This document shows positions 1-10,706 of a stretch of 64,000 nt of DNA, one piece after another. The first letter of the stretch is position 1. Each line of letters begins with the position of its first letter. Origin of the DNA: Vibrio sp. B1FLJ16 (lineage in GTDB: Bacteria > Pseudomonadota > Gammaproteobacteria > Enterobacterales > Vibrionaceae); contig NZ_HG992749.1 of assembly GCF_905175385.1 (NCBI RefSeq), positions 620,001-684,000 on the forward strand. The letters run 5' to 3'. The translations under genes and the position numbers were made by a program. Under the pieces are notes generated by a model. The model was not told the origin of the DNA. It was given only the letters and a program-made list of their open reading frames with translations, and did not search any database.

Positions 1-274
1 CTCGCGGCTCTGCGGTCATGATGTTGGTATGCATCGTTTTTTCGAGAGGCGTATCGAGGGTAACAGATTGTTCAGCCCCATCCGGGTGTAAGCTAGATTC
101 TTGAGCGGCAAGAATGTCGCGTTGAGTCACCAAACCTTGTAAATGATTATTGGCGTCAACAACCGGAATATGGCGAATATCTAGCGCTTCCATCATCTCT
201 TTTGCATCACGTAAAGTGTGCGCCTGAGTTAGAGTATGAGGGTGGCGAGTCATCATATCTTCGACCTTAATCAT
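1..274 (-). CDS. CBS-domain protein, C-terminal part cut off by the window edge
   Basis: The reverse strand reads open from an ATG preceded by a GGAGG ribosome site (280-284) to the window edge, giving the first 91 residues. It begins MIKVEDMMTRHPHTLT and continues with RDAKEMMEALDIRHIPVVD and LQGLVTQRDIL, the typical beta-alpha-beta pattern of a CBS domain; a second one appears to begin at the edge (KTMHTNIMTAEPR). CBS pairs bind adenosine nucleotides and usually regulate an attached or partner protein. Whether this is a stand-alone CBS pair or the N-terminus of a longer protein cannot be seen. It is transcribed away from the protease gene. Confidence 0.85.
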   Translation of the reverse strand, partial: MIKVEDMMTRHPHTLTQAHTLRDAKEMMEALDIRHIPVVDANNHLQGLVTQRDILAAQESSLHPDGAEQSVTLDTPLEKTMHTNIMTAEPR

Positions 275-590
275 AGAGACCTCCAGTAGCGTTGTCCTTT
301 AGTTAAATATAGGAAATATTTGACTCTATATCTGAGAGATACCCCGTTTTTCATCAACAAAATGGCGCGGTGTTAAGACGCAGGTTTTCTATTCGAAAAT
401 TACTGGCTATCTATGTTTTTATCACTTAAGGGATGTCATTTTCTGTGCGAGTCAGTTTGCACTTTTTACTGATAAGGTATGTGGTCAGAATGTAATCCAA
501 TGAGTTGAATCGCACATTTTTATTTGCCTGATGTCGTCTGTTTAGGCTGTCGAAGAAAATAAACACAGGCTTAATAAACTGAAGACGACT
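275..590. other. Intergenic region between divergent genes
   Basis: About 315 bases, AT-rich, between the divergent CBS-domain and protease genes. It must carry both promoters. I see no convincing -35/-10 pair, no coding potential and no terminator. Confidence 0.6.
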
Positions 591-1739
591 ATGTACAAAA
601 AACTATTAGCGATTGTCGCAACGGCGTTAAGTGTGCAATCGGCGCACGCGATTGTTCTGGGGCAAGAGGAAACCAATCCGGCTGATCGTGTATCAATTCG
701 CGCTAGTAATATGGCTGAGTTTCCCATCTGTGGCGGTACGATGGTGACTGACCAGTGGGTGATGACAGCAGCGCACTGTGTCGTGATGGGAGAAGGAACA
801 AACGAAGCGAGCTACTACGTCACCTCTCCCGGGGAGCTTGCCATTACTGCGAGAACGCATGATCTCAATAACACAACTATCGACAATTATTACTCCGTGT
901 CTCATGTGGTCGTCCACCCAAAGTACACTCGAATAGCGAAAGCAGAAGTGGATGTTGATGGGGAAATAACGCCTATCCAAACTGCTCTTGATAGTGATAT
1001 CGCACTGTTGTATCTCACTCGTCCGGTAAGCAACGTCGCAATTGCGGATTTGGCGACGAAAGAAGAGATGATTGATATTGAAGCCCGGCTTGCCGCTGAC
1101 TGGGATGATAACTACGAGACCAATCAGCGTACAGCCAATATACAAGTGTTTGGCTGGGGAACGACAACGCCAATGGCAGCAGAAGCATCTCCGACACTAA
1201 AAACAACCTCGCTTGGTTTTCTTCCTATTGATAAATGTTATGAACGTCTGGAAATTGGCAGCAGTTTTCCCGGGGCGATTAACTCTCGAGAAAATGTTAC
1301 AAAAATTTGTTCTCTTCCAACCGTTAACAGCATTCTTGAAGAGGGAAGCAGTACTCAGTTTGGCAACTCTGATTGTAAAGGTGACAGTGGTGGCCCGCTC
1401 CTTGATATTGCGACCGGGAAACAAATTGGCATCGTTAGTGGCGCGCCATTGATTTTGCCAACCTGTGGTTCGTTGACCATTCCAAGTTTTTATACCAAAG
1501 TCAGTCAGTATTATGATTGGGTGCAGTCGTATATTACCGCGGAATCGCCTCCGAGCAGCTACATCATAGCTCCTGACTTCATTACAGAAATCCAAGAAGG
1601 GAATGACGATTACTGTCATGACGGAATTGCGACCAATAACTGTAATTTCAGAGATACAAGTGATGGTGGCGGCAGTCTTAATCTTGGCTTCTTATCCCTG
1701 CTAGGGTTACTAGCATGGCGCAGAAGACAGAATTTCTGA
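591..1739 (+). CDS. Secreted trypsin-like (S1) serine protease with GlyGly-CTERM tail
   Basis: A 382-residue chymotrypsin-fold protease. A Sec signal peptide (1-20, ending SAHA) is followed at once by IVLG, the equivalent of the activated N-terminus of trypsin, so no propeptide is visible. The triad is H62 (TAAHC), D136 (DSDIALL) and S266 (GDSGGP). The S1-pocket position six residues before the catalytic serine is S260, followed by D261, not the Asp-Ser of trypsin. The C-terminus carries GGGS, a hydrophobic segment (LGFLSLLGLLAW) and RRR: a GlyGly-CTERM signal. In vibrios such tails are known to be processed by rhombosortase on type II-secreted proteases such as VesB. It stands alone with its own terminator. 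Family is certain; substrate is unknown. Confidence 0.93.
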   Translation: MYKKLLAIVATALSVQSAHAIVLGQEETNPADRVSIRASNMAEFPICGGTMVTDQWVMTAAHCVVMGEGTNEASYYVTSPGELAITARTHDLNNTTIDNYYSVSHVVVHPKYTRIAKAEVDVDGEITPIQTALDSDIALLYLTRPVSNVAIADLATKEEMIDIEARLAADWDDNYETNQRTANIQVFGWGTTTPMAAEASPTLKTTSLGFLPIDKCYERLEIGSSFPGAINSRENVTKICSLPTVNSILEEGSSTQFGNSDCKGDSGGPLLDIATGKQIGIVSGAPLILPTCGSLTIPSFYTKVSQYYDWVQSYITAESPPSSYIIAPDFITEIQEGNDDYCHDGIATNNCNFRDTSDGGGSLNLGFLSLLGLLAWRRRQNF

Positions 1740-1782
1740 GGCTTGTTAATCAATCTGGATTGCTAATAGTCACAGAAACAGT

Positions 1783-1810
1783 AAAAGCAGCGAACTTGGC
1801 TGCTTTTTTA
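1783..1810 (+). terminator. Rho-independent terminator after the S1 protease
   Basis: Stem AAAAGCAGC / GCTGCTTTT with a 7-base loop, running into a T-tract. Confidence 0.85.
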
Positions 1811-1989
1811 TTGCCTGCAAACTTTTAAATTTCACTGTTTTTTACACTCTTTACAGCTGCTTTACAGCTATATTCTGGGTATTCACTTGCTATTGCAGCA
1901 TCTAAACATATACTAGTCTGCTGCGAAAAACTCGTCGCAATTTTATCGCTCTCGCGGGCGTGATTTGAACCATTTAAAAGACAAGTAAC

Positions 1990-3042
1990 ATGCAAGTATC
2001 AGATTTCCATTTCGACCTTCCAGATGAACTTATCGCTCGCTACCCTCAGCCGGAGCGTACAGCCAGCCGACTACTGCAAATGGATGGCAATACTGGTGAG
2101 ATTGTTGATGGCACATTCACTGATGTGCTGGATCAAGTTCAGCCGGGTGACCTGGTGGTTTTCAATAATACCCGTGTTATTCCTGCACGTATGTTTGGCC
2201 GTAAAGAATCTGGCGGTAAGCTGGAAGTTCTGGTCGAGCGTATGTTGGACGAAAAGAGTATTTTAGCGCATGTCCGCTGTTCAAAATCGCCTAAACCAGG
2301 CACGACCATCATTGTCGGCGAGAATGACCAATACTCGGCTGAAATGGTAGCTCGTCACGATGCGCTATTTGAGCTGAAGTTTGACTCTGATAAGACGGTA
2401 CTAGAGATTCTGGAAGAAATCGGCCACATGCCGCTGCCTCCATACATTGACCGCCCAGATGAAGACGCAGATAAAGAGCGTTACCAGACCGTTTATAACC
2501 AAAAGCCGGGTGCCGTCGCAGCGCCAACGGCAGGTCTGCACTTTGATGATGTGTTACTGGACAAGATCAAAGCAAAAGGTGCTGAGTTTGCGTATGTTAC
2601 CCTGCATGTTGGTGCTGGTACGTTCCAGCCGGTTAAAGTAGATAACATCAACGATCACCACATGCATGCAGAGTATGTAGAAGTACCGCAAGAAGTTGTG
2701 GACGCTATCAATGCAACCAAAGCCCGTGGTGGACGTATTATCGCTGTTGGTACGACATCGGTTCGCTCGTTAGAAAGTGCAGCGCAAGATGCACTGAAAA
2801 AGGGAACAGAGTTGGTACCATTCTTCGGCGATACTGAAATCTTTATCTACCCGGGTTACCAATATCAGCTGGTGGACTGTTTGATCACGAATTTCCACCT
2901 TCCAGAATCAACCTTGATTATGTTGGTGAGCGCTTTCGCAGGCTACGAAAACACCATGAACGCATATAAGCATGCGGTAGATAATCAATACCGCTTCTTC
3001 TCATATGGTGATTCCATGTTTATCAAGAAGAAAACGGCATAA
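1990..3042 (+). CDS. queA: S-adenosylmethionine:tRNA ribosyltransferase-isomerase QueA
   Basis: A 350-residue protein, close to the usual QueA length. It transfers and rearranges the ribosyl part of SAM onto 7-aminomethyl-7-deazaguanine at tRNA position 34, making epoxyqueuosine. Family signatures are visible: the start [34 protein letters not shown], the mid-protein [23 protein letters not shown] and the C-terminal [21 protein letters not shown]. The ATG start is the family start. The gene lies directly upstream of tgt, which inserts the base that QueA later modifies, so the two form one pathway unit, although 210 bases with hairpins separate them. Confidence 0.98.
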   Translation: MQVSDFHFDLPDELIARYPQPERTASRLLQMDGNTGEIVDGTFTDVLDQVQPGDLVVFNNTRVIPARMFGRKESGGKLEVLVERMLDEKSILAHVRCSKSPKPGTTIIVGENDQYSAEMVARHDALFELKFDSDKTVLEILEEIGHMPLPPYIDRPDEDADKERYQTVYNQKPGAVAAPTAGLHFDDVLLDKIKAKGAEFAYVTLHVGAGTFQPVKVDNINDHHMHAEYVEVPQEVVDAINATKARGGRIIAVGTTSVRSLESAAQDALKKGTELVPFFGDTEIFIYPGYQYQLVDCLITNFHLPESTLIMLVSAFAGYENTMNAYKHAVDNQYRFFSYGDSMFIKKKTA

Positions 3043-3053
3043 TTTTTAATAGG

Positions 3054-3098
3054 GGCTTCAAACATCTCGTTTACCGATGACGAGGGTTGAAGTCTTTT
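3054..3098 (+). terminator. Possible terminator after queA
   Basis: Long hairpin with outer stem GGCTTCAA / TTGAAGTC and inner stem CTCG / CGAG, followed by TTTT. It could end part of queA transcription or separate queA from tgt expression. Confidence 0.5.
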
Positions 3099-3127
3099 GC
3101 AGTAATAAAAAAGGCAATTTACGAGTG

Positions 3128-4386
<1,259 letters not shown>

Positions 4387-4394
4387 AAAATTAT

Positions 4395-4422
4395 AGCCTC
4401 TGGCATGTCGCCAGAGGCTTTT
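4395..4422 (+). terminator. Terminator between tgt and yajC
   Basis: Perfect 10-bp stem AGCCTCTGGC / GCCAGAGGCT, 5-base loop, then TTTT. Confidence 0.8.
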
Positions 4423-4550
4423 GCCAATAAAGTAGGCTAAAGCACGTTATTTTTGAGAGAGTGATCTCTATTAGTCACTTTCAGACTTGAATCTCAACGG
4501 TAAAAGCCCAACTTGTTGGATTATCAATAAAATATAATGAGGATGTTTCA

Positions 4551-4880
4551 ATGTTTATTTCTCAAGCTCACGCAGCAGCAGAAGGCGCACCAGCAGGCGG
4601 CGGTTTTGAAATGCTAATCATGCTTGGCATGTTCGCAGTGATCTTTTACTTTATGATTTACCGCCCACAAAGCAAACGTGTAAAAGAGCACAAGAACCTA
4701 ATGGCTTCTATGAGCAAAGGTGACGAAGTTCTAACAAGCGGTGGTCTGGTAGGTAAAATTACCAAGATTGCTGAAGATAATGATTTCATTTCAATTGAGC
4801 TTAATGCGAACAATGAAGTTGTAATCAAAAAAGACTTCATCACTGCAGTGCTACCTAAAGGTACGCTTAAGTCTCTATAA
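4551..4880 (+). CDS. yajC: Sec translocase accessory subunit YajC
   Basis: A 109-residue inner-membrane protein that associates with SecDF and the SecYEG channel. A short alanine/glycine-rich N-terminus is followed by one membrane span (about residues 20-37, ending FYFMIYRPQ), then the conserved KRVKEHKNLMASMSKGDEV and VLTSGGLVGKI of the cytoplasmic domain. GAGGA lies 7 bases before the ATG. secD starts 21 bases downstream, so yajC-secD-secF form one operon. Confidence 0.97.
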   Translation: MFISQAHAAAEGAPAGGGFEMLIMLGMFAVIFYFMIYRPQSKRVKEHKNLMASMSKGDEVLTSGGLVGKITKIAEDNDFISIELNANNEVVIKKDFITAVLPKGTLKSL

Positions 4881-4901
4881 AACAGCTAAAGGGTCCTCGC
4901 T

Positions 4902-6758
4902 GTGCTAAACCGTTACCCATTATGGAAGTACTTAATGGTGCTTTTTGCGATCATCGCAGCTGCACTATACGCACTTCCAAATATCTACGGTGAAGATCCG
5001 GCTATTCAAGTTACAGGGGCGCGTGGCGCCTCTGTAGATATGTCAACGCTGGATGCTGTCACTACTGCTCTTGATAAAGAGCAACTTTCTCATAAATCCA
5101 TTGCTCTCGAGAATGGATCAATTCTTGTCCGATTTACCGACACTGATACGCAAATTAGTGCTCGTGATGTCATCAGCGAAGCGTTAGGCAACGACAACAT
5201 TGTTGCACTTAACCTTGCTCCTTCTACTCCAGACTGGCTAGAAGCGATTGGCGCATCTCCACTTAAACTGGGTCTTGACCTGCGTGGTGGTGTTCACTTC
5301 CTGATGGAAGTGGATATGGATGCTGCCATGGAAAAACTGGTTGGTCAGCAAGAAGAAGCGTTCCGTAGCGAACTTCGCGACGCTAAGATCCGTTACCGTG
5401 CTATTCGTCCTTCTGGTAAAGAAGCGGTAGAAGTGTTACTTCGTAACGAAGAGCAACTGGCTGAAGCGAAGCGTACATTAGAAAAGAATCACCCTGACAT
5501 GAACTTTGTTGATTCTGATTCTAATGGTCGTTTTTCACTTGTTGCGACTTTCACTGATCAGCGTTTACAAGAGATTCGTAACTACGCGGTAGAGCAGAAC
5601 ATTACTATTTTGCGTAACCGTGTAAACGAACTTGGCGTAGCTGAACCGCTTGTACAGCGTCAAGGCGCTAGCCGCATTGTGGTTGAGCTTCCGGGCGTTC
5701 AGGACACGGCGCGAGCAAAAGAAATTCTGGGTGCTACGGCAACACTGGAGTTCCGCGAAGTTGATGATAAAGCTGATTTATCAGCTGCAGCGAATGGTCG
5801 TGCACCAGCTGGCAGTGAAATCAAAAAAGATCGCGATGGTCGTCCTGTTGTTCTGAAAAAGCGTGTGATTCTTGGTGGTTCGAGTATTACGGATGCAAGC
5901 TCAAGTGTGGATGAATATGGTCGTCCTCAGGTTAACATCTCGCTAGACAGCGAAGGTGGTAACAAGATGTCTGCGTTCTCGAAGAAGAACATCGGTAAGC
6001 TGATGGCTACGGTGTTTGCTGAGTACAAAGACAGCGGACGCAAAACTCCTGAAGGCAAAGTCATCCTGACGAAGCACGAAGAAGTGATTAACCAGGCAAC
6101 GATTCAGTCTGCACTAGGCCGTAACTTCCGTATCACAGGTATCGACTCTGCGGCAGAAGCTCATAACCTTGCGCTACTATTGCGTGCAGGTGCTCTGATT
6201 GCGCCAATCTCTATTGTAGAAGAGCGTACAATCGGCCCGTCAATGGGTCAGCAAAACATCGATATGGGTATTCAGGCATGTATCTGGGGTATGGTGGCAG
6301 TAATGCTGTTTACTCTGCTTTACTACCGTGGTTTTGGTCTGATTGCCAACATTGCACTGATGGCTAACCTTGTACTGATTATCGGTGTGATGTCGATGAT
6401 CCCGGGTGCGACGATGACGCTGCCGGGTATCGCAGGTATCGTATTAACCGTCGGTATGGCCGTTGATGCAAACGTACTGATCTTTGAGCGTATCCGTGAA
6501 GAACTTCGTGATGGTCGAAACCCGCAGCAAGCGATTCACCAGGGTTACGCGAACGCGTTCAGTACCATTGCAGATGCGAACATCACAACACTTATCACTG
6601 CAATCATCCTGTTTGCGGTAGGTACTGGTGCTGTGAAAGGTTTCGCAGTAACGCTATCTATCGGTATCTTAACTTCAATGTTCACCGCCATTATAGGTAC
6701 ACGTTGTATCGTGAACCTGCTTTATGGTGGCAAGCGCGTTGATAAATTGTCGATCTAA
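4902..6758 (+). CDS. secD: Protein-export membrane protein SecD
   Basis: A 618-residue RND-type subunit that uses the proton gradient to help pull exported proteins through SecYEG. The GTG start follows AAAGGG. An N-terminal membrane span (about 8-28) is followed by the large periplasmic P1 region with [16 protein letters not shown], and five further spans from about residue 450, including [20 protein letters not shown], the conserved proton-path segment. Length matches the family. secF follows after 14 bases. Confidence 0.98.
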   Translation: MLNRYPLWKYLMVLFAIIAAALYALPNIYGEDPAIQVTGARGASVDMSTLDAVTTALDKEQLSHKSIALENGSILVRFTDTDTQISARDVISEALGNDNIVALNLAPSTPDWLEAIGASPLKLGLDLRGGVHFLMEVDMDAAMEKLVGQQEEAFRSELRDAKIRYRAIRPSGKEAVEVLLRNEEQLAEAKRTLEKNHPDMNFVDSDSNGRFSLVATFTDQRLQEIRNYAVEQNITILRNRVNELGVAEPLVQRQGASRIVVELPGVQDTARAKEILGATATLEFREVDDKADLSAAANGRAPAGSEIKKDRDGRPVVLKKRVILGGSSITDASSSVDEYGRPQVNISLDSEGGNKMSAFSKKNIGKLMATVFAEYKDSGRKTPEGKVILTKHEEVINQATIQSALGRNFRITGIDSAAEAHNLALLLRAGALIAPISIVEERTIGPSMGQQNIDMGIQACIWGMVAVMLFTLLYYRGFGLIANIALMANLVLIIGVMSMIPGATMTLPGIAGIVLTVGMAVDANVLIFERIREELRDGRNPQQAIHQGYANAFSTIADANITTLITAIILFAVGTGAVKGFAVTLSIGILTSMFTAIIGTRCIVNLLYGGKRVDKLSI

Positions 6759-6772
6759 GGCTGGGAATTAAT

Positions 6773-7720
6773 ATGTTTCAAATTCTAAAAGCAGATAAAA
6801 CGATCGGCTTTATGCGTTGGTCGAAAGTGGCATTCGTTTTCTCAATTATAATGATTGCTGCTTCTATCTTCACATTGTCAACCAAATGGCTGAACTGGGG
6901 GCTGGATTTTACCGGTGGTACTCTGATTGAAGTTGGTTTTGAAAAGCCGGCTAATCTTGAAGAAATTCGTACTGCTCTGGACTCAAAAGGTTTTGGTGAC
7001 GCAACGGTACAGAACTTTGGTAGTGCCCGTGATGTAATGGTTCGTCTTCGTCCCCGTGATGATGTATCTGGTGAAACGCTGGGTAATCAAATCATCAGTG
7101 CTATTAAAACTGGTACTGGTGAAAGCGTAGAAATGCGCCGTATCGAGTTCGTTGGTCCGAACGTTGGAGATGAGCTGACAGAGGCGGGTGGCCTTGCGAT
7201 TTTAGTATCGCTAATCTGTATCCTGATCTACGTATCAATGCGATTTGAATGGCGTCTTGCAGCGGGTGCGGTACTGGCACTGGCGCACGATATCATTATT
7301 ACGCTGGGTGTATTCTCGTTCATGCAAATTGAAGTTGACTTAACTATCGTGGCTGCATTGCTAACGGTGGTTGGTTACTCGCTCAACGATACGATAGTGG
7401 TATTCGACCGTATCCGTGAGAACTTCCGAAAAATGCGTAAAGGTGAACCGGCTGAAATCATGGATGCTTCAATCACTCAGACATTGAGCCGTACATTGAT
7501 TACATCCGGAACCACGTTGTTCGTAGTTATCGCGCTGTTTGCTCAGGGCGGTGCTATGATCCATGGCTTTGCAACTGCATTGCTACTTGGTATTACGGTA
7601 GGTACTTACTCTTCTATCTATGTTGCATCAGCACTTGCGCTAAAACTGGGTATCCAGAAAGAGCACCTGATGCCACCGCAAATAGAAAAAGAAGGTGCAG
7701 AGTTCGACGAGATGCCATAG
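6773..7720 (+). CDS. secF: Protein-export membrane protein SecF
   Basis: A 315-residue partner of SecD. It has a first span at about 20-38, the signature WGLDFTGGTLIEV, a periplasmic P4 region and five C-terminal spans with VVGYSLNDTIVVFDRIREN, the SecF counterpart of the SecD proton-path motif. It is the last gene of yajC-secD-secF and is followed by a strong terminator, after which gene content departs from the usual secF-suhB neighbourhood. Confidence 0.98.
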   Translation: MFQILKADKTIGFMRWSKVAFVFSIIMIAASIFTLSTKWLNWGLDFTGGTLIEVGFEKPANLEEIRTALDSKGFGDATVQNFGSARDVMVRLRPRDDVSGETLGNQIISAIKTGTGESVEMRRIEFVGPNVGDELTEAGGLAILVSLICILIYVSMRFEWRLAAGAVLALAHDIIITLGVFSFMQIEVDLTIVAALLTVVGYSLNDTIVVFDRIRENFRKMRKGEPAEIMDASITQTLSRTLITSGTTLFVVIALFAQGGAMIHGFATALLLGITVGTYSSIYVASALALKLGIQKEHLMPPQIEKEGAEFDEMP

Positions 7721-7741
7721 GCAGCTTGAAAGATTCACACT

Positions 7742-7771
7742 AAAAACCGCTGAGCAATCAGCGGTTTTTTT
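7742..7771 (+). terminator. Terminator of the yajC-secDF operon
   Basis: 12-bp stem AAAAACCGCTGA / TCAGCGGTTTTT, loop GCAA, long T-run. Confidence 0.92.
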
Positions 7772-7884
7772 GTGTCTGACAAACTTATAAATTTCAATTT
7801 ACTTTGAAGTGTTCCTAGAGGGGAACTCTATGTTTTGATTGGATAAGTGACAGAGGCTATGTTTGGTATTTTGTGGAGAGAAAA

Positions 7885-8301
7885 ATGTCAAGACAAGCAG
7901 AGGTTAAGGTACAGCTCTTGAAATTTATTGAGATTTTGTACAAGTATAACAAAGGAGTAACGACCAAGTTAGTCACTGGGGGGAAGCGATTTAAGTTAGC
8001 GGTTGATGATTCAGGTAAAGTAACTCTGTCGGGAGAGCTTGGTTTTACTAAATTTGAAGTATCAAAAGAAATGGTCGAGGAGTTAGGGATAAAGCTAAAG
8101 TCTGTGTCCGTAACGTTTCAAAGTCATAGTGACGGAAACCTGACTTACAGTGGTAGTGTGTCATTGTTTGGAGTTGTAACGTTTGGTGTGACGGGGCAAG
8201 TCAACATCCGAGAGCTTGTCGAAAAGTGTGAATGGGGCTTATGTAAGTACAGATTTAAACCGAGTAAAATTGATCAAGCTCTTCGTGAAGCGGGAGCGTA
8301 A
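7885..8301 (+). CDS. Hypothetical protein, first of an AT-rich pair
   Basis: A 138-residue protein I do not recognise. The ATG at 7885 is chosen because GGAGAG lies 5 bases upstream; an in-frame GTG 12 bases earlier overlaps that site. No signal peptide or membrane span is visible. The middle is rich in beta-type alternation and glycine (SYSGSVSLFGVVTFGVTG-like stretch at about 95-112), followed by a segment with two cysteines (CEWGLC) and a basic C-terminus. It ends 5 bases before the next gene, so the two are likely co-transcribed. The pair is visibly more AT-rich than secF and suhB around it, suggesting acquisition. Function unknown. Confidence 0.75.
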   Translation: MSRQAEVKVQLLKFIEILYKYNKGVTTKLVTGGKRFKLAVDDSGKVTLSGELGFTKFEVSKEMVEELGIKLKSVSVTFQSHSDGNLTYSGSVSLFGVVTFGVTGQVNIRELVEKCEWGLCKYRFKPSKIDQALREAGA

Positions 8302-8306
8302 CGAGC

Positions 8307-8753
8307 ATGATTAAAAAAACTTTTCCTATCCTGTGCCTAACTGTATTGCCTAATACATCTGTTGCTAACGAGTTTTACAAAATATATACAGATATAAGGC
8401 ACAACTTGTACAAAATGCAATATGATGAAGTCATCAACGTAGTTGCCCAACCAGGCCTGACTATCAACGAAATAGAAGAGATTAAATCCCATCCAGTTAA
8501 GTTTGGTTACAAGTTCCCCTTTTTATCGTCAATTACATCAAGCTTAATTACAGAACTATCGCACTTTGAAAGTACGTATAAAGATGGCTCAGTAGGCTGC
8601 CTTTCAGTTAATGGCTTTGGAGATATTTATCAACCGGTTACCGTCTCTTTGCAATTCGAGTCAATTGAGCAAATGTGGAGAGTAAAGCAGGTAAAGGTAC
8701 ACCAACTTGCTGACTATGACCGATTTTACAAGAAAGCTGATTGTTCAAAATAA
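8307..8753 (+). CDS. Hypothetical exported protein, second of the AT-rich pair
   Basis: A 148-residue protein with a likely signal peptide (MIKKTFPILCLTVLPNTSVA, cleavage near residue 20). The mature part contains two cysteines (GCLSVNG and a final ADCSK), which could form a disulfide in the periplasm. No known domain is recognised. The start lies 5 bases after the preceding stop. A cytoplasmic protein followed by a small exported one is compatible with many arrangements, including toxin/immunity or envelope sensing, but nothing in the sequence decides. Its stop codon touches the hairpin that terminates suhB from the other strand. Confidence 0.75.
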   Translation: MIKKTFPILCLTVLPNTSVANEFYKIYTDIRHNLYKMQYDEVINVVAQPGLTINEIEEIKSHPVKFGYKFPFLSSITSSLITELSHFESTYKDGSVGCLSVNGFGDIYQPVTVSLQFESIEQMWRVKQVKVHQLADYDRFYKKADCSK

Positions 8754-8782
8754 AAAAAGCCCCGCTCAAAGAGCAGGGCTAT
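8752..8782 (-). terminator. Terminator of suhB
   Basis: Read on the reverse strand: AGCCCTGCTC / GAGCGGGGCT hairpin (one mismatch) followed by seven T. It may also end the convergent hypothetical pair. Confidence 0.85.
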
Positions 8783-8826
8783 TCAAAAGTCATCAGCGTG
8801 ACGGGCTAGTATGACTCAAGAATCTG

Positions 8827-9630
8827 TTACTTAAGGATCGCGCTGTTGCCGTTTTCGCGAATGTGCTTAAGGATAGATTTCACGCCACGTGCGCTAGAAG
8901 CAACAATGTTGCCAGACTTCATGTAATCAGTACCGCCAGCGAAGTCAGTCAGGATTGCGCCCGCTTCACGAGCAATAAGCTCACCAGCAGCCATATCCCA
9001 AGGCTTCAGACCTAGCTCGAAGTAACCATCAACACGGCCTGCAGCTACGTAACAAAGGTCAAGCGCAGCAGAACCAGTACGACGGAAGTCTGCACACTCT
9101 GTAAATAGAGAACCTACGATCTTAATGTAAGACTCTGAGTGTTGTTTTTGCTTGAATGGGAAACCTGTAGCAAGGACAGTACCTTGAAGGTCTTTAAGCG
9201 GAGTCACACGAATACGTGCGCTGTTTAGCTGTGCACCAGCACCACGTTGTGCAGTGAATAGCTCGTTCTGCATTGGGTCATATACACAAGCAACTTCAGT
9301 TTTGCCTTTGATACGAACTGCGATAGAAACAGCGAAGTGTGGGTAACCTTTTACAAAGTTAGTAGTGCCATCCAGTGGGTCGATGATCCATTGTACGTCT
9401 TTATCTTTACCTTCGATAAGACCTTGTTCTTCAGCAACGATGCAGTGCTCTGGGTAAGACTGCTTGATAGTATCGATGATGATGTACTCTGCTTCTTTGT
9501 CTACGTTAGTGACAAAGTCATTAGTGCCTTTAAGTGTAGATTCTACTTTATCAGTGTTTTCTAATGATTTAGCAATATGATTGCCTGCTTTTCGCGCAGC
9601 GCGAATAGCAATGTTTAGCATAGGATGCAT
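8827..9630 (-). CDS. suhB: Inositol-1-monophosphatase SuhB
   Basis: A 267-residue member of the Mg-dependent inositol monophosphatase family. In E. coli SuhB also acts as an RNA-polymerase/NusA-associated factor in rRNA transcription antitermination. The metal site is visible: E67-E68 (VAEEQG), D84 and D87 (WIIDPLDGTTNF) and the C-terminal PWDMAAGELIAREAGA. The start MHPMLNIAIRAARKAGN is the typical family start. It diverges from trmJ, sharing a 230-base promoter region. Confidence 0.97.
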   Translation of the reverse strand: MHPMLNIAIRAARKAGNHIAKSLENTDKVESTLKGTNDFVTNVDKEAEYIIIDTIKQSYPEHCIVAEEQGLIEGKDKDVQWIIDPLDGTTNFVKGYPHFAVSIAVRIKGKTEVACVYDPMQNELFTAQRGAGAQLNSARIRVTPLKDLQGTVLATGFPFKQKQHSESYIKIVGSLFTECADFRRTGSAALDLCYVAAGRVDGYFELGLKPWDMAAGELIAREAGAILTDFAGGTDYMKSGNIVASSARGVKSILKHIRENGNSAILK

Positions 9631-9861
9631 ACGATTTTCCCAACGGATGTTAAAGAACGAATTAAAGCGGCGGCGAGTATACCAAAGTTAAAAGAAAAAG
9701 GAAGTGGTTATTTTTTGTTCTAAATGCAATGGTTCCAGCCTCTTTAGTTATTGGTATACGACATCAATTGACGAGAATGCGAATAGTGCACAGCTTCACT
9801 CTAGGGTGTGTTAAAAAATTATGTTAATATCCTGCGGTTTTTAATCAGGTAGCAATCACAG

Positions 9862-10581
9862 ATGTTGGATCAAGTAAAAATCGTACTCGTCGGTACCTCT
9901 CATTCTGGCAATATCGGCTCAGCAGCCCGAGCAATGAAAGTCATGGGGTTAAGCCAACTTGTATTGGTCGATCCGCAGTGTGAAGTAGATGACCAAGCAA
10001 TAGCGTTAGCTGCTGGTGCCAGTGATATTGCTCAAAACGCAACAATTGTCAGCACACTAGAAGAAGCGATTTCAGACTGTGGTCTGGTGGTAGGTTCCAG
10101 TGCGCGCTCACGTACTCTTGAATGGCCGATGCTGGAGCCACGTGAGTGTGGCGAAAAGTTCGCAGTCGAGGGGCGAAATCATCCAGTAGCGCTGGTATTT
10201 GGACGTGAAAGAACTGGCTTAACAAACGAAGAGCTACAAAAGTGTCATTACCATGTATGTATTCCGGCGAATCCAGAATACAGCTCTCTTAACTTGGCTA
10301 TGGCGGTTCAGACGCTGAGCTATGAAGTTCGTGTCGCACACCTTAACCTAGAACAAAGCCAGTTTTCAGCTACTGAGCAAGAGGAATATCCACGACATAA
10401 AGAGCTGGAAATGTTCTTTGAACACCTTGAAAAGGTCATCGTGGAAACCCAGTTTATAAGTAAAGAACAGCCAGGCCAGGTGATGAATAAGCTTCGACGT
10501 TTGTTCTCACGAGCACGACCAGAGGCTCAGGAGCTAAACATTCTCAGAGGCATATTAACCTCGATAGAGAAGAAGCGCTGA
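9862..10581 (+). CDS. trmJ: tRNA (cytidine/uridine-2'-O-)-methyltransferase TrmJ
   Basis: A 239-residue SPOUT methyltransferase that methylates the 2'-O of nucleotide 32 in tRNAs. It has the N-terminal [20 protein letters not shown], the knot segments [17 protein letters not shown] and [12 protein letters not shown], and a helical C-terminal extension ending in the [11 protein letters not shown] type segment. It stands directly upstream of iscR, as in E. coli, but the IscR operators lie between them, so the isc operon has its own promoter. Confidence 0.96.
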   Translation: MLDQVKIVLVGTSHSGNIGSAARAMKVMGLSQLVLVDPQCEVDDQAIALAAGASDIAQNATIVSTLEEAISDCGLVVGSSARSRTLEWPMLEPRECGEKFAVEGRNHPVALVFGRERTGLTNEELQKCHYHVCIPANPEYSSLNLAMAVQTLSYEVRVAHLNLEQSQFSATEQEEYPRHKELEMFFEHLEKVIVETQFISKEQPGQVMNKLRRLFSRARPEAQELNILRGILTSIEKKR

Positions 10582-10613
10582 ATGATTAATAACCACCTTT
10601 AATGTAAGGATGA

Positions 10614-10638
10614 ATACCTGAGTAAAATAGTCAGATAA
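10614..10638 (+). promoter_or_regulatory. IscR type 1 site, upstream copy
   Basis: A 25-bp element starting ATACCTGAG and containing AAAATAGTCAG. It fits the type 1 IscR consensus known from E. coli (ATASYYGACT-RWWWY-AGTCRRSTAT) with about two deviations. It abuts the second copy. Confidence 0.7.
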
Positions 10639-10663
10639 ATACTTGACTAAAATACTCGGGTAT
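10639..10663 (+). promoter_or_regulatory. IscR type 1 site, downstream copy
   Basis: A 25-bp element starting ATACTTGACT and ending ACTCGGGTAT, nearly matching the type 1 IscR consensus. It is 44 bases upstream of the iscR start and includes TTGACT (10643-10648), a plausible -35 box. Occupation by [2Fe-2S]-IscR would therefore repress the operon. Confidence 0.8.
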
Positions 10664-10706
10664 GGAAAAATCATAACCATTACAAACCATGTGGATACGG
10701 TGTGGT

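Noticed and set aside
4533..4538. TATAAT before yajC as a promoter
   Set aside because: It ends 12 bases before the start codon and adjoins the ribosome site; transcription from it would omit the leader.
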